Below the pieces are notes generated by a model. The model was not told where the DNA came from, ran no database searches, and saw only the letters and a program-made list of their open reading frames with translations. 7,244 bases of DNA from assembly GCA_012521455.1 (NCBI GenBank), contig JAAYMJ010000135.1:1-7244 (forward strand), given 5' to 3'. The position numbers and the translations under genes are program-made. The first letter of the stretch is position 1. Each line of letters starts with the position of its first letter. The stretch is from Clostridiaceae bacterium (GTDB lineage: Bacteria; Bacillota; Clostridia; UMGS1883; JAAYMJ01). Shown in pieces: positions 1 to 5,497 of the stretch.

Positions 1-133
1 AAAAATATTTTTATAAATTTATTATAAACCCTGAAAAAAAGCGGTTTTCAAATGAAAAAGTAACCAAATATTTTTTCCAAAGGCAATGTTATTTATACGA
101 AAAGCCAAAGTTTTAGGATATTTAATTAATTTG
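1..133. other. AT-rich non-coding region upstream of the hydroxyproline operon
   Basis: I see no open frame with a ribosome binding site here and no recognisable end of an upstream gene. The stretch is very AT-rich. It opens with the 12-bp palindrome AAAAATATTTTT (1-12) and contains three spaced TGAAAA/TTTTCA hexamers at 32-58, listed separately. It may contain the far-upstream control region of the operon or the spacer to a gene outside the window. I found no riboswitch-like fold. Confidence 0.6.
32..58. repeat. Three TGAAAA/TTTTCA hexamers in alternating orientation
   Basis: TGAAAA lies at 32-37, its reverse complement TTTTCA at 45-50, and TGAAAA again at 53-58. The two direct copies are 21 bp apart, about two helical turns. 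The first two copies form an inverted repeat around AAAGCGG, loosely resembling a catabolite-responsive element with a widened centre. The third copy forms a second inverted repeat with only 2 bp between the arms. The site lies more than 100 bp upstream of the predicted transcription start. Chance is a real alternative in such AT-rich DNA. Confidence 0.25.
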
Positions 134-162
134 TTGACATTAAATATTAAATTGATTACAAT
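134..162 (+). promoter_or_regulatory. Sigma-A-type promoter of the hypE-hypD operon
   Basis: A perfect -35 element TTGACA (134-139) is followed by a 17-bp spacer and TACAAT (157-162), one mismatch from the TATAAT consensus. Transcription would start near 168-170, giving a leader of about 35 nt before the TTG start at 205. That is too short for a large riboswitch, so control is more likely by a DNA-binding protein. It is the only near-consensus promoter I found upstream of the operon. Confidence 0.8.
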
Positions 163-167
163 TAAAT
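146..167. promoter_or_regulatory. Candidate operator dyad overlapping the -10 element
   Basis: Arms ATTAAATTG (146-154) and CAATTAAAT (159-167) are reverse complements at 8 of 9 positions (A149 opposite A164 is the mismatch), with ATTA between them. The right arm covers most of the -10 element TACAAT, so a dimeric repressor bound here would block RNA polymerase. The overlap is seen in the sequence; binding is inferred. AT-rich composition raises the chance of a fortuitous dyad. No regulator gene is visible in the window. Confidence 0.4.
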
Positions 168-190
168 TAATAAAAGCATAATTTTACTGT

Positions 191-196
191 GAAGGA
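191..196 (+). promoter_or_regulatory. Ribosome binding site that supports the TTG start of hypE
   Basis: GAAGGA lies 8 nt upstream of TTG at 205-207. No ATG or GTG in the reading frame lies nearby, and the only other close TTG (197-199) is out of frame and meets a stop after two codons. The spacing supports a TTG start. Confidence 0.7.
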
Positions 197-204
197 TTGA
201 TATT

Positions 205-966
205 TTGATACAAGGTTTGGTCTTTAAAATTCAGCGCTTTTCGGTTCATGACGGCCCGGGGATAAGGACGACGGTTTTTCTTTCAGGATGTCCGCTTCGG
301 TGCCTTTGGTGCCACAATCCTGAAAGCTTTTTAACCTCACCGACAGAAAACGACAAATATGACGTTAAAAACTTCAACAGGATTTACTATACGCCTGATT
401 CACTTTTAGTAGAAATTGAAAAAGACAGGCCCTTTTACGAGGAATCGGGGGGCGGGGTTACCTTTTCAGGCGGGGAACCGCTTATGCAAATTGATTTTTT
501 GGAAGAAATACTAAAACTTTGCAAGAAAAATTACATCCACACAGCGGTTGACACCTGCGGGGATGTTCCCTATGAAAGCTTTGAGCGAATTATTCCTTAC
601 ACCGATATTTTTTTGTATGACTTAAAACACATAAAGTCCGGTATACATAAGAAATTAACAGGAAGGCCGAATGAACTGATTTTGGAAAATTTAAAAAAGT
701 TAACAAAAGACGCAAAAGTATATTTGCGGCTTCCCTTAATTGATAAGGTAAACACGGAATATATCGGCGAAACCATTGATTTTATAAAGGATTTGAAAAT
801 TGAAAAAGTGTCCCTTCTTCCCTATCACGACACGGGGAGCCACAAATACGAAAAGTTAGGCATGGATTATAAGGGCGCAAAATTTAAGGCGCCTGATATA
901 AAGAAAATGAATGAAATTTTGCAGGCTTTTCAAAAAGCAGGCTTTGACACAAAAATTGGCGGATAA
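205..966 (+). CDS. hypE: Glycyl radical enzyme activating enzyme (radical SAM), partner of HypD
   Basis: This radical-SAM activase uses reduced [4Fe-4S] and S-adenosylmethionine to abstract a hydrogen from the catalytic glycine of its partner, here the glycyl radical enzyme encoded 24 bp downstream. The 253-residue protein shows the family signature: HDGPGIRTT (15-23), then the cluster motif CX3CX2C at Cys29, Cys33 and Cys36 within GCPLRCLWCHNPE. The SAM-binding SGGEP follows at 88-92, DLKH at 139-142, LLPYHDTG at 204-211, and the usual IGG C-terminus. Only 45 residues separate HNPE from TFSGGE and none is cysteine, so the auxiliary ferredoxin-like insert of activases such as CutD or BssD is missing. 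The size is like PflA (246 residues). TTG is chosen as start because GAAGGA lies 8 nt upstream. The activase role is firm; the symbol rests on the partner gene. A PflA homologue serving another enzyme is less likely given the operon. Confidence 0.9.
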   Translation: MIQGLVFKIQRFSVHDGPGIRTTVFLSGCPLRCLWCHNPESFLTSPTENDKYDVKNFNRIYYTPDSLLVEIEKDRPFYEESGGGVTFSGGEPLMQIDFLEEILKLCKKNYIHTAVDTCGDVPYESFERIIPYTDIFLYDLKHIKSGIHKKLTGRPNELILENLKKLTKDAKVYLRLPLIDKVNTEYIGETIDFIKDLKIEKVSLLPYHDTGSHKYEKLGMDYKGAKFKAPDIKKMNEILQAFQKAGFDTKIGG

Positions 967-976
967 TTATATCAAA

Positions 977-982
977 AAGGGG
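977..982 (+). promoter_or_regulatory. Ribosome binding site that sets the hypD start at ATG 991
   Basis: AAGGGG lies 8 nt before ATG 991. An in-frame TTG at 985 is only 2 nt away, too close for initiation, so the longer frame starting there is rejected. Confidence 0.75.
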
Positions 983-990
983 TTTTGACT

Positions 991-3360
991 ATGAGAGGCT
1001 CAACTGAAAGAACAAAAAAATTGCGCGAAGAAAGCGTTACAACACAACCTTATATTTCAATTGAAAGGGCCCGTTTATATACAGAGGCATATAAAAAATA
1101 TGAGGGTACTGTTGAAATACCAATTCTGCGTGCATTGGCTTTTAAGCACTTTATGGAAAACCGCACTTTATACATTGGCGACGGCGAGTTAATCGTCGGG
1201 GAAAAAGGCGCAAGCCCCCAAGGGGCCCCAACTTTCCCTGAGCTTTGCTGCCATACGTTAGAAGACCTTGACGTAATGCACAACAGAAAGTTAATTAACT
1301 TTACCGTGACCGATGAAGTCAGAAAAATCCAATCTGAAGAAATCATCCCCTATTGGGAAAAGCGCTCCATGAGGCACAAAATCATGAATTCCATGAGCCA
1401 AAAGTGGAAGGACGCTTATGCTGCGGGGATTTTCACTGAGTTTATGGAACAGCGCGCGCCAGGCCACACTGCGGCAGGGGATAGTTTTTATCACAAGGGG
1501 TTTTCCGATTTTAAGAAGGATATTGATGAAGCTATCGCAAGTCTTGATTTTTTAAATGACCCGGAAGCGTGGGACAAAAAGGCCGAGCTTGAGGCTATGA
1601 AAATCGCCTGCGACGCGATTATTATCTACGGTAAACGCTACAGCCAGTATGCCTTCGAGCTTGCGAAGAAAGAAACGGATACGCAAAGGAAGAAAGAGCT
1701 TTTACAGATTGCCGAAAACTGCTCGGTGGTTCCCGAGTTTGCCCCAAAAACTTTCTATCAGGCAATTCAAATGTATTGGTTTGTTCATATCGGGGTAACC
1801 ACTGAAACCAATCCGTGGGACGCTTTCTCACCTGGGCGCCTTGACCAGCATTTATACCCATTCTACAAAAAGGATGTGGAAAGCGGGATTTTAGACGACA
1901 ATTTCGCAAAGGAACTTTTAGAGTGCCTGTGGATTAAATTTAACAACCAGCCAGCGCCGCCGAAAGTAGGCATTACCTTAAAAGAAAGCGGCACATATAC
2001 CGACTTTGCAAATATTAATACCGGCGGGATTAACAAAGACGGGCAAAACGGCGTAAATCCCGTAAGCTATTTAATTTTGGATGTTATGGACGAAATGAAA
2101 CTTTTGCAACCAAGCTCTAACGTCCAAATTTCCAAAAAGACGCCCATGGGCTTTTTGTTGAGGGCCTGTGAAATCGCAAGAAAGGGCTGGGGTCAGCCTG
2201 CGTTTTACAATACCGAGGCAATAGTTCAGGAGCTTTTAAACGCCGGGAAATCCTTGGAAGACGCGCGTTTAGGCTGCGCAACGGGCTGCGTTGAAACAGG
2301 ATGTGTAGGAAAGGAAGCTTATTGGCTTACAGGGTATTTTAACATTCCAAAGATTTTGGAAATTACCTTAAACAATGGTTTTGACAAATACACCAATAAG
2401 CAGATAGGCTTAAAGACAGGCGACCCGAGGGATTTTAAGTCATATGAGGAATTGTATGACGCATTTATAAAACAAATGAATTACTTTATTGATATAAAAA
2501 TTGAGGGCAACAACATTATTGAAAGGTTGTATCAAAAATACATGCCCGTGCCCTTCATTTCAGTAATCACCGACGACTGCATTAAAAAGGGCAAAAACTA
2601 TAACGCCGGCGGCGCAAGATACAACACCATGTATATCCAGGGTGTTGGTATCGGCACCATTACCGACTCATTGGCTGCTATTAAGTACAATGTCTATGAC
2701 CATAAGAAGTTTACCATGGATGAACTATTGAAGGCATTGGAAAACAACTTTGAAGGTTATGAGCACATAAAAGAGTTGGTAAGCGAAAAAACGCCAAAAT
2801 ACGGAAATGACGATGACTACGCCGACGATATTATGAAAGCGGTGTTTAATTCATACTATAACGCCGTAACTGGTAGAAGAAGCGTTAGAGGCGCCGAGTA
2901 CAGGATTGATATGTTGCCCACCACATGCCATGTTTACTTTGGCGAAGTAATGGGCGCGTCCCCCAACGGACGCCTTGCTGGAAAACCTGTTTCAGAAGGA
3001 ATTTCCCCTGAAAAGGGCGCGGATGTCAACGGGCCTACGGCGGTTATTAAATCCTGCGCTAAAATGGACCATCTAAAGACGGGCGGGACATTGTTAAATC
3101 AAAAATTCACACCGTCACTGCTTGCAGGGGAAGAAGGGCTTTTGAACCTTGCAAACTTCATTAAGGCATATTTCCAGATGGATGGGCACCACATCCAGTT
3201 TAACGTAATTGACAAGCAGACCCTCATTAAAGCGCAGCAGAACCCTGAAGAATACAGGGACCTCATTGTAAGGGTTGCGGGATACAGCGACCACTTCAGA
3301 AACCTGTCCAAAGCGCTTCAGGATGAAATAATCGAAAGAACCGAACAATCATCATTTTAA
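991..3360 (+). CDS. hypD: Glycyl radical trans-4-hydroxy-L-proline dehydratase
   Basis: HypD removes water from trans-4-hydroxy-L-proline to give pyrroline-5-carboxylate, which ProC reduces to proline; in gut clostridia this feeds proline use, including Stickland reduction. The 789-residue product is the size I recall for Clostridioides difficile HypD, with matching N-terminus (ERTKKLREES), middle and C-terminus (DEIIERTEQ). The PFL-like domain fills most of the chain. The thiyl cysteine is Cys433 in GCVETGC with base Glu435, and the glycyl radical site is Gly764 in RVAGYSDHF. With a constant offset of one, the residues I recall lining the HypD pocket are all present: Phe151, His159, Asp277, Ser333, Phe339, Tyr449 and Thr644. 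The activase precedes it by 24 bp, on the same predicted transcript, and a terminator follows. No proC is adjacent. The related C-N-cleaving lyase HplG is the main alternative; its usual partner thiolase genes ortAB are absent here. Residue identities are seen; the pocket list is from memory. Confidence 0.92.
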   Translation: MRGSTERTKKLREESVTTQPYISIERARLYTEAYKKYEGTVEIPILRALAFKHFMENRTLYIGDGELIVGEKGASPQGAPTFPELCCHTLEDLDVMHNRKLINFTVTDEVRKIQSEEIIPYWEKRSMRHKIMNSMSQKWKDAYAAGIFTEFMEQRAPGHTAAGDSFYHKGFSDFKKDIDEAIASLDFLNDPEAWDKKAELEAMKIACDAIIIYGKRYSQYAFELAKKETDTQRKKELLQIAENCSVVPEFAPKTFYQAIQMYWFVHIGVTTETNPWDAFSPGRLDQHLYPFYKKDVESGILDDNFAKELLECLWIKFNNQPAPPKVGITLKESGTYTDFANINTGGINKDGQNGVNPVSYLILDVMDEMKLLQPSSNVQISKKTPMGFLLRACEIARKGWGQPAFYNTEAIVQELLNAGKSLEDARLGCATGCVETGCVGKEAYWLTGYFNIPKILEITLNNGFDKYTNKQIGLKTGDPRDFKSYEELYDAFIKQMNYFIDIKIEGNNIIERLYQKYMPVPFISVITDDCIKKGKNYNAGGARYNTMYIQGVGIGTITDSLAAIKYNVYDHKKFTMDELLKALENNFEGYEHIKELVSEKTPKYGNDDDYADDIMKAVFNSYYNAVTGRRSVRGAEYRIDMLPTTCHVYFGEVMGASPNGRLAGKPVSEGISPEKGADVNGPTAVIKSCAKMDHLKTGGTLLNQKFTPSLLAGEEGLLNLANFIKAYFQMDGHHIQFNVIDKQTLIKAQQNPEEYRDLIVRVAGYSDHFRNLSKALQDEIIERTEQSSF

Positions 3361-3370
3361 TATTTATAAA

Positions 3371-3404
3371 CCAAAAAGCCGCAAAACGCGGCTTTTTTGG
3401 TTTT
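3371..3404 (+). terminator. Rho-independent terminator of the hypE-hypD operon
   Basis: The hairpin pairs CCAAAAAGCCGC (3371-3382) with GCGGCTTTTTTGG (3388-3400), with one bulged T and the loop AAAAC. A T6 run lies within the right arm and a further T4 (3401-3404) follows. It starts 11 bp after the hypD stop. The A run on the left makes it potentially active in both directions. Confidence 0.88.
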
Positions 3405-3460
3405 GTACCTAAATTTTACTCTTTTAGCTTGTTCCCAAAAACTTTATACTACTGTTACAT

Positions 3461-3496
3461 AAAAAGCCGTGAATTTATATATTCACGGCTTTTTTT
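3461..3496 (-). terminator. Terminator of the leftward vanW-topoisomerase operon, probably bidirectional
   Basis: A perfect 14-bp stem pairs AAAAAGCCGTGAAT (3461-3474) with ATTCACGGCTTTTT (3481-3494) around the loop TTATAT. On the minus strand it begins at the topoisomerase stop codon and ends in five T. On the plus strand it ends in seven T (3490-3496), so it can also stop rightward read-through. Its right arm touches the stop codon TAA (3497-3495) of the leftward gene. Confidence 0.9.
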
Positions 3497-5474
3497 ACAT
3501 TACATCAACCATATCAAGGTAATATTTCCCGTTTTCAGCTATAAAGTCCTTTCTTCCCTGCAAATTATCGCCTAAAAGTAGTTCAAACATCTCCGCGGTT
3601 TTCTTGGCCTCATCGGGTACAACTTTAATAAGCCTGCGGGTTTTTGGGTCCATGGTGGTAAGCCTCATCATTTCAGGCTCGTTTTCGCCAAGGCCTTTAG
3701 AGCGGTTTATGGTATATTTTTTGTTCCCGATTTTCTTTAGGATTTCAGCTTTTTCCTTTTCGCTGTAGGCAAAATATGTTTCATCCTTTGTGGTTATTTC
3801 AAAAAGCGGGCTTTCCGCTATAAATACCTTCCCTGCCTCAATCAGCGACGGGACTAGACGGTAAAGCATGGTTAAAATCAGGGTCCTTATTTGGAAACCG
3901 TCCACATCGGCGTCGGTGCAGATTATGATTTTACTCCATCTTAAATTGTTGATGTCAAAGGTGTTCAAGTCTTTTGTGTGCTTGTTTTTAACCTCAATCC
4001 CGCAGCCTAAAACTTTTATTAAATCCATGATTATTTCGCTTTTGAAAATTTTATCGTAATCAGCTTTTAAGCAGTTTAGGATTTTCCCGCGGACAGGAAT
4101 AATGGCCTGGAATTCCGCGTCCCTTGCTAATTTACATGAACCTAGCGCAGAGTCCCCTTCCACGATATAAAGCTCCCGCTTTGAGACATCTTTTGAGCGG
4201 CAGTCCACAAATTTTTGGACCCTGTTTGTAACGTCCATGTTGCCGGAGAGTTTTTTCCTTATGCTTGTCCTTGTTTTTTCAGCGGTTTCCCTGCTTCTTT
4301 TATTTAACAATACCTGGTCGGCGATTTTGTCCGCTTCTTCTTTGTTTTCAATAAAATAAACCTCTAAATTGTGCTTTAAAAATTCCGTCATAGCCTCTTG
4401 GATGAATTTGTTGGTTATTGCCTTTTTGGTCTGGTTTTCATAGCTTGTCATGGTGGAAAAGGAGTTGGAAATTAAGACAAGGCTGTCGGCAACATCGTTG
4501 AAGGTAATTTTTGCTTCGTTTTTGTTGTATTTATTATTCTGCTTGATATATTGGTCAATGGCGTACACAAAAGCGGCTGTTACCGCCTTTTCAGTGGAGC
4601 CCCCGTGCTCGAGGAAGCTGGAGTTGTGGTAATATTCAATCAAATTTTTCTCATTGCTAAAGCAAAATGCCACCTGCATTTTGACTTTGTACTCGGGCTT
4701 GTCCTCCCGGTCCTTTCCCCGCCTTTCACCTTCGTAATAGACGGGTTTTGTAAAGTTTGTGCCGCCGGCGATTTCCTGTATATAGTCGTTTATACCGTTT
4801 TCGTAGTAAAATTCGTACTCGTCGAATCCTTCGTCAGTTTCATAATAAAATTTAAATTTTAAGCCCTTGTTTACCACCGCTTGTTTTTTTAATACGTCCA
4901 AAAAATACTCTAACGGTATGTCAATATCTGTAAAAACTTCCCTGTCAGGCCTCCATTTATGTATTGTCCCTGTGGATTCATATTTATAAGGCTCCTTAAA
5001 AAGCCCGCCCACATTTTCGCCTTTTTCAAAGAAAAGCTCATATTTGTAGCCGTCGCGGAAAACCGTGACATTCATATATTCAGAGCTGTACTGGGTCGCG
5101 CAGGCGCCTAGCCCGTTTAGCCCTAAGCTGTATTCGTAGTTGGTTTCTTTATTGTATTTACCCCCGGCGTAGAGTTCGCAGTACACAAGTTCCCAGTTAT
5201 ATCTTTCCTCTTTGGGGTTGTACTCCACCGGAACGCCGCGGCCGTAGTCTTTCACCTGAATGGACAAATCCTTAAAGCGGGTAACCTCAATAACTTTGCC
5301 ATAGCCTTCCCTTGCTTCGTCAATGGAATTTGAGAGTATCTCAAAAAACGAGTGCTGGCAGCCCTCAATGCCATCAGAGCCAAATATTACCCCCGGGCGC
5401 TTCCTTACGCGGTCTGCGCCTTTTAACGAAGTTATGCTTGTATTGTCATAAGTGTTCTTAGGCAATTGGATCAT
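3495..5474 (-). CDS. Divergent type IIA topoisomerase ATPase/TOPRIM subunit (GyrB/ParE-like)
   Basis: The B subunit of a gyrase/topoisomerase IV-type enzyme supplies ATPase and TOPRIM functions and needs an A subunit (GyrA/ParC) to cut and pass DNA. In 659 residues I see the GHKL ATPase with Glu45 and Asn49 (EILSNSIDEA), Asp76 in DYGRG, and the ATP lid GLNGLGA (118-124). The transducer follows with GGST and QTK (348-350). The TOPRIM part has EGDSA (439-443), PVRGKILN, and DADVDG (521-526), then KGLGE (593-597). Length fits a Gram-positive GyrB/ParE. Many flanking positions differ from the usual consensus: RPGVIFGS for RPGMYIGS, SLGLNGLG for SGGLHGVG, DADVDGFQIRT for DxDVDGxHIRT, and RSKGLGE for RYKGLGE. 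It is therefore probably a separate clade, not the housekeeping gyrB. ATG 5474 is preferred over GTG 5501, which lacks a ribosome binding site. It lies 23 bp after vanW and ends at a terminator, with no parC beside it. Confidence 0.85.
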   Translation of the reverse strand: MIQLPKNTYDNTSITSLKGADRVRKRPGVIFGSDGIEGCQHSFFEILSNSIDEAREGYGKVIEVTRFKDLSIQVKDYGRGVPVEYNPKEERYNWELVYCELYAGGKYNKETNYEYSLGLNGLGACATQYSSEYMNVTVFRDGYKYELFFEKGENVGGLFKEPYKYESTGTIHKWRPDREVFTDIDIPLEYFLDVLKKQAVVNKGLKFKFYYETDEGFDEYEFYYENGINDYIQEIAGGTNFTKPVYYEGERRGKDREDKPEYKVKMQVAFCFSNEKNLIEYYHNSSFLEHGGSTEKAVTAAFVYAIDQYIKQNNKYNKNEAKITFNDVADSLVLISNSFSTMTSYENQTKKAITNKFIQEAMTEFLKHNLEVYFIENKEEADKIADQVLLNKRSRETAEKTRTSIRKKLSGNMDVTNRVQKFVDCRSKDVSKRELYIVEGDSALGSCKLARDAEFQAIIPVRGKILNCLKADYDKIFKSEIIMDLIKVLGCGIEVKNKHTKDLNTFDINNLRWSKIIICTDADVDGFQIRTLILTMLYRLVPSLIEAGKVFIAESPLFEITTKDETYFAYSEKEKAEILKKIGNKKYTINRSKGLGENEPEMMRLTTMDPKTRRLIKVVPDEAKKTAEMFELLLGDNLQGRKDFIAENGKYYLDMVDVM

Positions 5475-5483
5475 TCCTTTCCT
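5475..5483 (-). promoter_or_regulatory. Ribosome binding site that sets the topoisomerase start at ATG 5474
   Basis: On the minus strand AGGAAAGGA directly precedes ATG, with its AGGA core 5 nt away. The longer frame from GTG 5501 would overlap the vanW stop by 4 bp (GTGA) but has only a T-run upstream, so it is rejected as the main start. Confidence 0.65.
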
Positions 5484-5497
5484 GCTATTTAGTACCT

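Noticed and set aside
168..204. Riboswitch or attenuator in the hypE leader
   Set aside because: The leader predicted from the promoter is only about 35 nt, AT-rich and without a stable stem or leader peptide.
427..966. Truncated or broken activase because of the missing ferredoxin-like insert
   Set aside because: The chain is continuous from the radical-SAM motif to the typical IGG end and matches the length of PflA, so it is a compact form and not a deletion product.
1050..1909. Three minus-strand open frames within the first half of hypD
   Set aside because: They are antisense to a gene whose catalytic residues and length match a known family. Their translations show no motif.
3099..3348. 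Two overlapping minus-strand open frames near the end of hypD
   Set aside because: They lie opposite the conserved C-terminal glycyl radical domain and overlap each other in different frames, typical of shadows.
4551..4862. 103-codon plus-strand open frame inside the topoisomerase gene
   Set aside because: Antisense shadow of a well-supported coding region, with no recognisable motif or ribosome binding site that stands out.
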